Shown: one piece after another, positions 29,205-39,543 of the stretch
How positions within the stretch are numbered: the stretch's first letter is position 1
Layout of the letters: each line of letters starts with the position of its first letter
NCBI RefSeq assembly: GCF_000959725.1
Contig: NZ_CP009322.1
Span: 2,914,001 to 2,978,000 of the forward strand
Length of the DNA: 64,000 nucleotides
Reading direction: 5' to 3'
Source: Burkholderia gladioli
GTDB lineage: Bacteria > Pseudomonadota > Gammaproteobacteria > Burkholderiales > Burkholderiaceae
Translations under genes and position numbers: made by a program
The notes under the pieces: generated by a model
Seen by the model: the letters and a program-made list of their open reading frames with translations, nothing else
What the model was told of the DNA's origin: nothing
Databases searched by the model: none

Positions 29205-29930
29205 TCAAGGCACAAACCCTTGGAGCAACTCATCCATCCAGGGGTATAGATCTTCGCTTTTCATGCTCAGCCGAGACTTGAGTTCCTTCGCTGAATCGTC
29301 TGCCAGGATCTCGATCAGGCCTTCTGCGATACCGTCGTAGGCCTTGTCGACGACGCTCGCTGCACTCACCTTCGGAACATCCCATCGCGTCGTCATTGGC
29401 GTGTCCACCATGCCAACAAAGAGTCCTAGCACATGCGTTCCCTGACTTTTCAACGCCACGCGTAATGAATTGGTCGCCGACCACATCGCAGCTTTCGATG
29501 CTGCGTAGCCGGTGGGCACACTAATCCACGCAGCTGCAGAGATGATATTCAGCAGCGTGCCGCCGCCGTTAGCGGCGAGCACCGGTGCGAAGGCATTCGA
29601 GACAGCAAGCGTTCCGAAGAAATTCGTCTCGAAGATGCGTCTCAATTCATCTGTGGGTCCTATGATGCTGTCTCCCGCTGGCGCGATGCCCGCGTTGTTA
29701 ATCAACAGATCAACGTCGGGTGCAGCTTCCAAGGCGCTAGCAATGTCCTCTGCCTTCGTAATGTCCAGCGGGATCGCCTGGACCTTCACATCAACCCATA
29801 GTTTCGGGCTTCGCGCTGCGGCATAAACCTTCTTGGCGCCGCGCGCGAGCGCTTGCTCCACAAACTGCTCACCAAGGCCGCCGTTCGCACCTGTGATCAG
29901 CACCGTCCTGCCGCTGAGAGACTGCTTCAT
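29205..29930 (-). CDS. Short-chain dehydrogenase/reductase
   Basis: A 241-aa classical SDR. The cofactor loop is LITGANGGLGEQFVEQAL (TGxxxGxG), the structural motif is INNAGIAPAG (NNAG), and the active-site Tyr-x3-Lys is GYAASKAA, with a Ser in NIISAAAW upstream. An oxidoreductase using NAD(P)H; substrate unknown. It diverges from a TetR gene across an 81-bp gap with two operator-like repeats, so it is probably repressed by that regulator and induced by a toxic small molecule. Confidence 0.88.
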   Translation of the reverse strand: MKQSLSGRTVLITGANGGLGEQFVEQALARGAKKVYAAARSPKLWVDVKVQAIPLDITKAEDIASALEAAPDVDLLINNAGIAPAGDSIIGPTDELRRIFETNFFGTLAVSNAFAPVLAANGGGTLLNIISAAAWISVPTGYAASKAAMWSATNSLRVALKSQGTHVLGLFVGMVDTPMTTRWDVPKVSAASVVDKAYDGIAEGLIEILADDSAKELKSRLSMKSEDLYPWMDELLQGFVP

Positions 29931-29946
29931 GTATTCTCCTGGCTAA

Positions 29947-29989
29947 ACGGGGATCTTCCCCGGTAAATGCAATATACGGGGATACCCCC
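29947..29989. promoter_or_regulatory. Paired operator-like dyads between SDR and tetR
   Basis: Two dyads lie 29 bp apart in the divergent gap. One is CGGGGATCTTCCCCG (29948-29962, perfect except for the central 3 nt); the other is GGGGATACCCC (29978-29988). Both begin with ACGGGGAT. Their placement suggests binding of the TetR-type repressor over both promoters. Confidence 0.6.
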
Positions 29990-30011
29990 CACTTTGTCAA
30001 AGAGAGATGTC

Positions 30012-30620
30012 ATGTCTGGTGTCAGCAATCGTTCCAATAAAGCGCCTCGCGCAATGCGTGCCGATGCCCAACGCAATCGCGATGCGATTCTTGCGGCGGC
30101 CCGAGAGACGTTTGAGTCGGAGGGCGTATTGGCGTCGCTGGACGGCATCGCCGTGAGGGCGGGCGTCGGCAACGCAACGCTTTATCGAAATTTCCCAACT
30201 CGAGACGACTTACTCGCTGCGGTCATGGAAATCAACATCGCGATGGGGCTAGCAGAAAGTGAGGCGCTGTCGCGTTCGCGCGATCCGCGCGACGCGCTTG
30301 CCGAATGGATGCTGCGACTGACGTGGCAGTTGCGAATCTGGCACGACTTGCCCTATTGCATCGCATCTGCAAGGAGTGATCCGGCATCGTCGATGAACCC
30401 GGCAAACATACAACTGATCGAGGCGACCCGCAGGCTTCTCGACAGGGCGATAGCGGCAGGGGCGGCGGTGAACACGGTGACCGCGGAAGATCTCTTCGAA
30501 CTTGTCACGACCTTGTCATGGGGCGTGGATCGCTTCGGCGACGACGAGCAAGCCGCACGCAGGCGGGTGGCCCTCGCAACCGCGGGCATTTTCACGACGC
30601 ACGCTACTCCAGTTGGTTAG
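30012..30620 (+). CDS. TetR-family transcriptional repressor
   Basis: A 202-aa regulator. The N-terminal HTH is RDAILAAARETFESEGV followed by GIAVRAGVGNATLYRNFPTRDDLL, the canonical TetR DNA-binding domain. The C-terminal ~130 residues would bind the ligand. The start at 30012 follows AGAGAG; an in-frame ATG 45 nt upstream falls in the operator region. It likely controls itself and the divergent SDR. Confidence 0.88.
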   Translation: MSGVSNRSNKAPRAMRADAQRNRDAILAAARETFESEGVLASLDGIAVRAGVGNATLYRNFPTRDDLLAAVMEINIAMGLAESEALSRSRDPRDALAEWMLRLTWQLRIWHDLPYCIASARSDPASSMNPANIQLIEATRRLLDRAIAAGAAVNTVTAEDLFELVTTLSWGVDRFGDDEQAARRRVALATAGIFTTHATPVG

Positions 30621-31060
30621 CGAACATCGAACGCGCGATCAGAGTTCAGAAGATCGCGCTCGCGGCAGCTTTGATTAACCGAACATGGGACAAACGTTGC
30701 CATCTCCCTGATCTGGGGCACGGGCGAGGATTTCGTCTGCTATCGGCAGTCAAACCGCACGCTCGATGAGCGAACATTTGATGGCCAGTTCAAGCCGAGG
30801 ACATGACGTACATCATCGGTGGTCGACTGGCCGTTGGCGGTCAGCCAGTGTTGACATGAAAATCGACCATCCAACAAAGACACACTCTGTAGGGGGAGAC
30901 AGCAAGTTCAACTGTGCGCCGATTATCTGGCTGGTGAATGGTGACTATCGATCACTGAACGGCCCACAAATTGATAACTAGGCAAACGCAGCAAGGGCGG
31001 CACCGCTTGTCGGTGCCTTGTCCTCGCGCGCCGCTGCCGTACGAGCGGCATCACCCACAT
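30621..31060. other. Intergenic region, gene-poor
   Basis: About 440 bp with no supported gene in the forward direction. On the minus strand, 30978-31063 reads as an in-register continuation of the ABC-F gene in another frame (see that entry). Confidence 0.5.
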
Positions 31061-32725
<1,665 letters not shown>

Positions 32726-32883
32726 GAGGAGCGACTTCGGAGAGGACAGGCATCATAGCCGACCGGCGGGCAAGCCTGCCCGATGCGGCGCCGCAGTCGA
32801 CCCGTGTAGGCTTTCAAAATAGGTGTCTTTATCACCCTGGAAAAATCAAGGACGTGGACACCTTTTTTGAGACACCGCATGCC

Positions 32884-32936
32884 TGTCGTCTCAGAAAAGA
32901 TGTCCGTGGCCCCGAAAATTCTCAGAAAAGTCGTCC
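32884..32936. repeat. Left-end transposase-binding-type repeats
   Basis: Two direct repeats read inward: 32884-32905, TGTCGT then CTCAGAAAAGATGTCC, and 32919-32936, TTCTCAGAAAAGTCGTCC. A diverged, oppositely oriented copy lies just outside (32857-32877, GGACACCTTTTTTGAGACACC-like). Form and terminal TGT resemble TnsB/TniA binding sites at Tn7/Tn402-type ends. Confidence 0.6.
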
Positions 32937-32961
32937 CCGAGAATGTCACGACCTCGCCTAG

Positions 32962-33817
32962 AGCGTGTTATGCACTTTCAAAAATACTGGACAGCGCGAG
33001 CGAGCATCAACGAGACAAAGACGACGAAGTGCAGGCCAGCCAGCGTTTCAGGTAGACGCTCGTAATCACGCGCTAGCCTGCGAAAGCGATTGAGCCAGCC
33101 GAAGCTGCGTTCGACTACCCAGCGTCGCGGCAAAAGCACGAAGCCTTTCTTCGCCTCGGGTAGTTTGATGACCTGCAGCTCGATGCCCTCAGCGCTCGCG
33201 GCCGCTGCCGCATCCTTGCCGGTGTAGCCTTGGTCCGCGAAAGCGAGTTTCACCGTTTTGCCCGTCGCTTGCTGGACTTGTTGCGCCAGTTCCTGAACCT
33301 GAGCACGCTCTTGCTCGTCGGCTGGCGTGATGTAGACGGCCAATAGATGACCCAATGTGTCGACAGCAATATGCGTTTTGCTGCCACGCTTGCGTTTGTA
33401 GCCATCGTATCCTGCGCGCGGACCGCTTTCGCATGTGGACTGAAGCGTTCGCCCATCGAGAATGACCGCACTGGGCTGGCCCTGACGCGCTTGCGCGACG
33501 CGAATGATCGAGCGCAGATCGTCGGTCATCGCTTCAAAACACCCGGTGCGAAGCCATCGCTGTGTTTGCTGATAAACGGCTTCCCACGGCGGGAAATTGG
33601 TCGGCAGTAACCGCCACGGCGCGCCTGCGCGGGCCTGCCAGCGCAGCGCGTTGTACAGCTCTCGCAGTTCATATTGCCGCTGCGGGGCGTCCTCTTTCAT
33701 CAAGGTCAGATAGGGGGCCACGAAGCCCCATTCTTCATCCGTTACATCGCTTGGGTAAGGGCGGCGTTTTTCCATCCCGCTTCGACCCAGGTGAGCTAGA
33801 AAAGTGCATAACACGCT
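32962..33817 (-). mobile_element. IS5-family insertion sequence
   Basis: Terminal inverted repeats begin AGCGTGTTATGCACTTT on the left and match the complement on the right. CTAG occurs at both junctions (32958-32961 and 33818-33821), consistent with a 4-bp YTAR target duplication typical of the IS5 group. One intact transposase gene fills the element, which sits just inside the left transposon end. Confidence 0.85.
32978..33775 (-). CDS. IS5-family DDE transposase
   Basis: A 265-aa transposase of the DUF4096/DDE_Tnp_1 type. The N-terminal part is YPSDVTDEEWGFVAPYL with WRLLPTNFPPWEAVYQQTQRW. The catalytic acids are the Asp in VILDGRTLQST, the Asp in LAFADQGYTG and the Glu in WVVERSFGWLNRFRRLARDYE, the Y-(2)-R-(3)-E-(6)-K/R-like block. 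The start at 33775 (MEKRRPYPS) fits the family; an extension upstream reads into the inverted repeat. It appears intact and possibly active. Confidence 0.9.
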   Translation of the reverse strand: MEKRRPYPSDVTDEEWGFVAPYLTLMKEDAPQRQYELRELYNALRWQARAGAPWRLLPTNFPPWEAVYQQTQRWLRTGCFEAMTDDLRSIIRVAQARQGQPSAVILDGRTLQSTCESGPRAGYDGYKRKRGSKTHIAVDTLGHLLAVYITPADEQERAQVQELAQQVQQATGKTVKLAFADQGYTGKDAAAAASAEGIELQVIKLPEAKKGFVLLPRRWVVERSFGWLNRFRRLARDYERLPETLAGLHFVVFVSLMLARAVQYF

Positions 33818-33907
33818 CTAGGCTGATGACAACGATCACACCAATAGTCTACACACTACCGCATAGCGAAGGAATTTTCGCTCTCACTTAGAAAGTTAAA
33901 TAAGGCG

Positions 33908-35167
33908 CTATTTACTTGCAATCATCAAAAGTTCTTTTTCCAAAGTCTCAACGACTGTAGAAAAATTGGCTCTCACACTACTTCGGGCCGCTTCTCTGGT
34001 AGCAATCGCATCTTCCGAGAAATATTTTCTGACAGCAGAGGCACCATTCTCGTCATCAGTTGCGATCAACTTGAACGCATCACCATCAAAAAATGGCATT
34101 GGATTAAATTCGCCGACCTTAAAGGCACATGCCTTAAGTGAATAGAGATCCATAACCTCAATAAATCCACGATCAAAAGTCAATAGCGCAGGAAAGAAAT
34201 ACCTTGCCTGCTTAACTGGATTAAATGTAATGGACTGCTCCATTTGTCGAACATGCCACATATCCCAAGCCATGTTGCGCAGCAGCTCCAGAATATCCTT
34301 CTTTGATTTTTTCTGAATTCTCCCAAAGAACTTGAGGTCTTGGCCTCGTGTGAAATATGCGCGGGCAACTGCGACCTCTCGCACGCTGATTGCCGCAAGC
34401 CCAGAATGACAAAACTCCATGAAGGCAGACATTTTCTCGCAGATGCCTGCGCCCGGGGATTTCAATTGAATCGCCGCCATCTTGATTAAGCATGCGTACA
34501 TGTATTGATGCCGAAACTTAATTCTCTTCATTCCGGAATCATCGCTGATATCCATGTACATCTTCGACAACAGATGCTGGGCTGACGTTGTCAACTCTTG
34601 TTCAGTCAGCGTTGATTGAACTTCGCCTTTCGATTTGAGCCATTTTGCATCAATCGTGCGTAAAATTTCGTAGGCTTTGAGATTTTCGAAAATCTCATCA
34701 GCCGATTTTCCATCGGCAAGATTAGGTAGATTTTCGGTGAAATAGGGGATTGGATCAACATTAACCTCGGGACTTGCAATGAACTCAAAAACCTCTAAAA
34801 AGTCTGCCGGAATCCCTCCGCCACGCTTGCCCGCCATATGAGGAACAAGGTAGCTCATTGCATTGGTATCGAGGGAAATTGAGTAATCAATCGGATAGGT
34901 TGATTGTCCCGACTCCATTTCCAAGGCCGTATCCGGGTCTAGCACAAGAACGCGATCGGTTTTGAATAGACTACGGACGGCGGCACCTGCGGCAAACGTT
35001 CGATTTACCGCAAAACCAGGTTTTCCACCCTTATCCGACGCAAATACGAATTTGTAATTCTTGAGAAGTGGGGCTGCAAGATGATACAGTCTAAATGCTT
35101 CACCGGTGTTGTCCGAGTTGCAGATACGCGCAACAATTTGCTCAATATTGATATCTCGAAAATCCAT
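33908..35167 (-). CDS. Unknown protein with a PIN-like domain
   Basis: A 419-aa protein, visibly more AT-rich than the host genes. I do not recognise the whole. Residues ~98-107 read SLDTNAMSYL, like the first acidic motif of PIN nucleases (DxN). ILELLRN (about 295) and LLTFDRGFIEV (about 335) could supply the later Glu/Asp motifs. The insert between the first and second motifs is much longer than in ordinary PIN toxins. The start at 35167 has GGAGGGGAG immediately upstream. Monocistronic; the PIN reading is tentative. Confidence 0.6.
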   Translation of the reverse strand: MDFRDINIEQIVARICNSDNTGEAFRLYHLAAPLLKNYKFVFASDKGGKPGFAVNRTFAAGAAVRSLFKTDRVLVLDPDTALEMESGQSTYPIDYSISLDTNAMSYLVPHMAGKRGGGIPADFLEVFEFIASPEVNVDPIPYFTENLPNLADGKSADEIFENLKAYEILRTIDAKWLKSKGEVQSTLTEQELTTSAQHLLSKMYMDISDDSGMKRIKFRHQYMYACLIKMAAIQLKSPGAGICEKMSAFMEFCHSGLAAISVREVAVARAYFTRGQDLKFFGRIQKKSKKDILELLRNMAWDMWHVRQMEQSITFNPVKQARYFFPALLTFDRGFIEVMDLYSLKACAFKVGEFNPMPFFDGDAFKLIATDDENGASAVRKYFSEDAIATREAARSSVRANFSTVVETLEKELLMIASK

Positions 35168-35671
35168 CTCCCCTCCGTGAATAGTGCCGAAAATATTTGA
35201 GCCTTGCAATTACCTACGTAGGCAATTGGTCTTTGACCAAAAGTCAGTGGTAATGCCCCGTTTTCCACGGCAAGCAGAAGTAGAAACTAAGCGGCCATGG
35301 CCAGCCGCTGCTTTGGCGTAAAATCACTCATCGCCATACCGGGCGCTCATGATTGTAAGTCCACATCCAGTCGACCACTGCTAAATTAACTCCGGGCTCC
35401 AAATCCGAGTGCTACTGAAAGCGAGAGAACGTCGCCCGCACACCATGCTCAAAGCTCAGAATACGCAAGCATTCACACCCAGCAGGTGTTGATGCGCAGC
35501 GATACACTCCGAGCAAATGCGCTCGTTGGCGCCAACAAGGATTGCATTGGGTTCGACTCAGTGGCCACCCAAGCTGATCTGCGTGGGCTTCGTCCCGCTA
35601 CCATGTCTAGACACTCGGCTAGCCTGGGGAGGTCAGAAACGGGCATAATTTCGGCATCGCGGGAGAAAGTT
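35168..35671. other. Intergenic, degenerate sequence
   Basis: About 500 bp. It contains the promoter of the 419-aa gene and mixed decayed sequence. A short minus-strand frame near 35290-35330 reads MSDFTPKQRLAMAA before a stop and looks like a chopped gene end. I see nothing intact. Confidence 0.5.
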
Positions 35672-35836
35672 ATGACACGAAAGCTTTACGGCATCGAGTT
35701 GAAGCCCCGGGGAGAGCCCGTCCGCCCTGTTCCCATTGATTTATCGGGACCAGAAGGAGAGCGTATTGTTCGAAGCGCTGTCAAGCGAGTGCTTGAGACG
35801 CACAAGGACGTCATCAAGGCACTTGCCAAACGATGA
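35672..35836 (+). CDS. Small hypothetical protein
   Basis: A 54-aa basic protein starting MTRKLYGIELKPRG. GGGAG lies 8-12 nt before the ATG, an unusually good ribosome-binding site for this region, so I accept it as a gene. Residues 20-54 would form a charged helix (GERIVRSAVKRVLETHKDVIKAL). The frame is open further upstream but without support. No known family. Confidence 0.55.
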   Translation: MTRKLYGIELKPRGEPVRPVPIDLSGPEGERIVRSAVKRVLETHKDVIKALAKR

Positions 35837-36169
35837 GTTCATGTCTTCCGATATCTGCTAAGACGGTACAGATATTCTCACAACGAGATCCTTCGGACTG
35901 GACCTGACTTGTCGGATGACTTGGGTAAAGCGTCGCGCTACTCAAGGGCGGAGGGACCTTGCGACGACCTTCATTCCGACGACATCGACGGTTTTGTGAG
36001 TTGCGACGACTGACGGAAGAGCCGCTCTCACGCGGCCCTTCTCTTCTGGGCTCGACGTGCGCATGCTGCAGCACCAGCCTTGAAGGTTGACAGCTTACAT
36101 AGAGGCAAGCACGGGTGCATTATATATTGCTCGCCGCGCTGCGTTATGGTCCATCCGTTCAGCCGCCGA

Positions 36170-36544
36170 TTAAACATCGAAATGGTCGAGATACAAGCGC
36201 TCAAGCGGCCCATGCTGTGTTCTGGAGCCGAAATCTATAGGGCGTTCTTGCATCCATCCCTGCATCTTGCCCGGAAGTGATTCTAAATAAGCGTCGAAAT
36301 TATCTGGGTTCGCAAGCAGTTCTTTTATAGCTCTCTCATGCCACGTTAGATGCACATTCAGTAAGTAGGGAAATCCGGTATCGCCTTCACGACTTTTCGC
36401 TCCGATTCGAACCCAGGACGGGTGCCCGCTCTCATGCTGCACGACGTCGGCAGTGACTTGCTGGGCATGATAGAGGCTACTGATTTTTTCCGCGATTCGT
36501 ATTGCAAATTCGTCTTCAAATCTGTGCCAGTCGTTCGCATTCAT
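36170..36544 (-). CDS. Hypothetical protein
   Basis: A 124-aa protein starting MNANDWHRFEDEFAIRIAEKI. Composition is normal for a soluble alpha/beta protein, and it has WHERAIKELLANPDNF and YLESLPGKMQGW. I do not recognise the family. Only a weak G-run precedes the start. Stand-alone gene beside the antitoxin locus. Confidence 0.55.
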   Translation of the reverse strand: MNANDWHRFEDEFAIRIAEKISSLYHAQQVTADVVQHESGHPSWVRIGAKSREGDTGFPYLLNVHLTWHERAIKELLANPDNFDAYLESLPGKMQGWMQERPIDFGSRTQHGPLERLYLDHFDV

Positions 36545-36615
36545 CTAAACCCCCAAGGCTCGTCTGAGGGATAAGTATCGCACGAGGCCCAGTTACGGCA
36601 CATAGCACAAAGTCT

Positions 36616-36807
36616 TTACGTGTGTTCCAACAGAAGGCCAACTTGCATCCTACCGCCCGATTGTCGATGACTCACGGACCGCGGTCGAACGTCTGGTTCC
36701 GGCCGCTTGACGACACATACATTACCGGCGGCCCCCGGGGTCGTTTTATCTGTCTGGCGCTGGCCCCCTTGGCTGTCGCTGTAGTTGCTGATACGCCAGA
36801 GATCCAT
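36616..36807 (-). pseudogene. Decayed RES-domain toxin
   Basis: The start MDLWRISNYSDSQG matches the opening of RES-domain toxins (NAD-degrading partners of Xre/MbcA/ParS antitoxins). After about 14 residues the frame is wrong; shifting by one base gives RGPPVMYVSSS, which fits the RES block 'GRPVVYLA', and this soon hits a stop. The rest of the ~150-aa domain is absent. The start overlaps the antitoxin stop as TGATG, the usual arrangement. The toxin is therefore dead. Confidence 0.7.
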
Positions 36808-37262
36808 CAGGCGAAGATGCCCTCGTCGATCTGTATGAGGGCATCTTCGACGAGTCGCGCGCCGTGCTCGGTTGCTGCCAGTTCGAGCGCCGTTTTACCG
36901 GCGAATCGGGTTTGCTGGCCACGCAGCCAGATCATCGCCTTTTCCTGATTACCGAAAATGGCTTGCGCCTGCGCCAAGATCTTCACGAGGCGGATCGCCT
37001 TGTCGGACTCGGTTTTGGACAGGCGCTCGCCGTGCTGCCGGCGATATGAAAGAGTGCTGCGAGGAATGATGAAGATGAGTTCTTTGTCTTTCAGACCGTA
37101 CGCGTCAAGGCGGTCAAGCACATCGATGCCTACCCGCTGTTCTGCAAGCACGGCGAGATCCCTGCTCGAGCGAACAGGTGCCTGGAGCAGGTCGCAAAGC
37201 AAGGAAAATTCGGCCGCGCGTGGATGAGCTTTTCCGCTAGGATGGAACTCAACGATCGACAT
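36807..37262 (-). CDS. Xre/MbcA/ParS-type antitoxin
   Basis: A 151-aa protein of the RES-toxin antitoxin class. The N-terminal ~95 residues are an Xre-like domain (LIFIIPRSTLSYRRQHGERLSKTESDKAIRL, split across a loop). The C-terminal toxin-binding (DUF2384) domain is AIFGNQEKAMIWLRGQQTRFAGKTALELA. The gene is intact although its toxin is broken. An IS481 end begins 20 bp upstream of the start, so its native autoregulated promoter has probably been lost. Confidence 0.8.
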   Translation of the reverse strand: MSIVEFHPSGKAHPRAAEFSLLCDLLQAPVRSSRDLAVLAEQRVGIDVLDRLDAYGLKDKELIFIIPRSTLSYRRQHGERLSKTESDKAIRLVKILAQAQAIFGNQEKAMIWLRGQQTRFAGKTALELAATEHGARLVEDALIQIDEGIFA

Positions 37263-37281
37263 GACTGCATCCTCATTAACC

Positions 37282-37490
37282 GTAGAAGTCGCGATCCGAT
37301 CTGACAGTTACCCGTTCCGACGGTGCATGACTGTCAGATCAGATTCAGATGGCTCACTTTTCACGCCAAACCTCCTTGCCCGCGATGAGCGTCTGCAAAG
37401 GCGTGCGACCGCAGCACATCTTACCCTGATGGGTTCGCTCGCCGTTGTAATACGCAAGCCAAGTATCGAGATCGGCCTGTAGTCGCCCGT
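37282..37490 (-). mobile_element. IS481-family fragment (transposase C-terminus and right end)
   Basis: The minus strand encodes DLDTWLAYYNGERTHQGK followed by CCGRTPLQTLIAGKEVW and a stop at 37354, the characteristic C-terminus of IS481-family transposases. Past the stop lies an end sequence GTAGAAGTCGCGATCCGATC and a hairpin with arms ATCTGACAGT/ACTGTCAGAT (37299-37308, 37330-37339). Everything upstream in the transposase is replaced by a dnaE2 fragment. Confidence 0.75.
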
Positions 37491-37491
37491 G

Positions 37492-37725
37492 CTGCCGGCG
37501 GCCTCGGAGGGACGCGAGATCGTGACGAACTACCGCGCGATAGGTTTCACGCTCGGACGGCACCCGCTCGAGCTGCTGCGCGATCGCCTGCGAGCTGACT
37601 AGCTGCTGCCGGCGCGCGAGCTCGCGCAGTTGCGCAACGGACAGTTCGCGCGGGCCTGCGGGATCGTGACGGTATGCCAGCGCCCAGGCACGGCCAAAGG
37701 CGTGCTGTTTATCACGCTCGAGTAG
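37492..37725 (+). pseudogene. dnaE2: Fragment of error-prone DNA polymerase DnaE2
   Basis: Reading 78 codons forward gives EIVTNYRAIGFTLGRHPLEL, then an in-frame TAG, then LPARELAQLRNGQFARACGI and QRPGTAKGVLFITLE, then a stop. This is the C-terminal OB-fold region of the imuABC-associated alpha subunit DnaE2. Only about 7% of the gene remains and it is interrupted, so it is a relic captured by recombination. Confidence 0.75.
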
Positions 37726-38808
37726 CTACTTGGATTTCTCGGGACCATGACACTCTTGCCTAGTTGTAATCAACCGGTCCCCTACCAGCACCCCAGTCGA
37801 CACAAAATCTCGATCAAGATGCACAGTCGGCCGGTTGCCAACCGCAGGGCAGCCGCCATCAGCGGTGTACTCCATAGCAAATAGCGTCTGGTTAAGGATT
37901 ATTCCCGTAGCCTGTGCGTCTGATATCGATTCTGGCGCCGCGACGATCACCGTAGCGATACCGAGTAATGCCGCCGGGGTAAACAGTTCAATAACGTCTC
38001 GCAAGTAGCGCCCTTGAAGCACCGGGTCACCACGGCGACCGAAGCGCACTCGTCGCCACCAAATGAATATCCTGTCCGTCTTCTCCTCCGGAATGAATTT
38101 TAACCACTCTCGCACGGATCTCAACAAGAGCGACGGCAGGTTGATCAAAATAAGTATTGCGCCACACACGGCCAGAAAAATTGCAGCGCATCGGACAAAA
38201 TTCAGGACTACATACCAGGATGACAGAAGACCAACAAAACTCGGGAAGTACTTCGCATCTGCATGTGTCAAAAGTCGCGTCGTACGTATTGCTTGCGATG
38301 TTCCGATCGCCAAACATACCGCAGTCGACATCGCATATAACGTTTTGCCGAGCACCTTTCCCCATGACCACTTCGCGATCCGGGAAAGTATCAGATGTGC
38401 ATGCCGAAGAGCAGCAATCGATGTCACCACACCGACGCAGAATATCTCATATGTGGAACCGATCCAGGGCATCCAGTGCAGGGTAGTAAGTATCAGACGA
38501 GCAATCATGTACATCATGACAGCTCCGTACAAGACCGGGACGTCGGGAGGAAGCTTGCGCAGCGGCCGTAGCGCTTTCATAATACGCATTACCCGCCTTA
38601 ACATCATCCTGCGAAAAGGTGGCAGGAATCGCCGCCACTCCAAAAATAGCCCCCACAACATGAAACCGAAAAAGGAGGCTCCTATAAGCTTAGCTCCCCA
38701 ACCATAGCTGACCACCCTTGTCGCCAACGTCAACCCCAAAAGCACAACTACAAGCCGCACCCCCGGATGTCGGAATACCCCGCCTACTGCATTAATCCAA
38801 TATTTCAT
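37726..38808 (-). CDS. Polytopic membrane protein of unknown function
   Basis: A 360-aa protein with about six hydrophobic segments (VRLVVVLLGLTLATRVV, LIGASFFGFMLWGLFL, AVMMYMIARLILTTLHW, FVRCAAIFLAVCGAILILI, LFTPAALLGIATVIVAAPES). A basic loop lies after the second segment, and a ~50-residue soluble tail ends GPEKSK. No family recognised. The start at 38808 has GAGGGG a few nt upstream. AT-richer than host genes. Lies downstream of the effector locus on the same strand, with a 180-bp gap. Confidence 0.65.
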   Translation of the reverse strand: MKYWINAVGGVFRHPGVRLVVVLLGLTLATRVVSYGWGAKLIGASFFGFMLWGLFLEWRRFLPPFRRMMLRRVMRIMKALRPLRKLPPDVPVLYGAVMMYMIARLILTTLHWMPWIGSTYEIFCVGVVTSIAALRHAHLILSRIAKWSWGKVLGKTLYAMSTAVCLAIGTSQAIRTTRLLTHADAKYFPSFVGLLSSWYVVLNFVRCAAIFLAVCGAILILINLPSLLLRSVREWLKFIPEEKTDRIFIWWRRVRFGRRGDPVLQGRYLRDVIELFTPAALLGIATVIVAAPESISDAQATGIILNQTLFAMEYTADGGCPAVGNRPTVHLDRDFVSTGVLVGDRLITTRQECHGPEKSK

Positions 38809-38990
38809 ATACCCCTCTATTATTGCGATATTTATGCAGACATCCAATGTATCGCGACATTCAAAGCGCAATCGCCTTATCGCGTCGATCTATACTCAAG
38901 AAAGGCGAAATTGGAGAGAGTCCACTTGGAGGGCACGGTAATCAACATAACCAGAACAATGCCAAACGAGGGCAACTGCACGCGGACAAG

Positions 38991-39474
38991 TCAGTTGATA
39001 CCTCTGCCAAGCAGGCGAAACTTCGAAGCTGCAATCGTTGCGAGCACTTGAGCCTGCGCCGAGAGGTCTGTATTCACGTCCTCCGCGGTCATTGACACGA
39101 GGTAAGTTGTGTAGCCATCGCGGCCACCGGCATGCGAGGCGACATCGCAAAAAAAATAGCAGAGGGTTTCTCGTATGGCGCGCGGGCGGCTGGCGTTTGC
39201 AGCTTGAGCGCGCGGCGGGGTACGCGTACTGGCCTGCGACCAATGTCGAGAGCACCGAAAGCAGCGAGACTGCGAGCAAGCCCCACCAGGCCCAGTCGTG
39301 CTCGCGCTTATCGGAAAGGTCGACGGGCTTGAAGCCGAGGCCACCGATGTAGGCCGTGCAACACGACAGTACGACCGCGATTTTCGAGTTCGTCGCGTTG
39401 ATGTACCCGTCAAAGCGTTTGATGATTTCGAGCAGTAGCTTCTGTTGCTCCTCGTGTGTTCGCGTCCCTGCCAT
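38991..39474 (-). pseudogene. Pycsar-type transmembrane effector (PycTM-like), frameshifted at T8
   Basis: Frame one reads LLLEIIKRFDGYINATNSKI and two membrane helices (IAVVLSCCTAYIGGLGF, WWGLLAVSLLSVLSTLVAG), as in DUF5706/PycTM effectors. It leaves register at an 8-T tract in the coding strand (39149-39156). Dropping one T restores NPLLFFCDVASHAGG, VSMTAEDVNTDL and IAASKFRLLGRGIN, the expected family C-terminus, for about 160 aa. GAGGGA precedes the start at 39474. These proteins kill the infected cell by membrane damage in response to a cyclic pyrimidine nucleotide. As sequenced the gene is off; it could be mutated, phase-variable or a sequencing error. Confidence 0.7.
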
Positions 39475-39543
39475 CATTCCCTCGACAATCTGCCAAATCT
39501 TGCTCGAGCAGCGCGGCACGAACGGCCGCGACGCGCTGCCACC

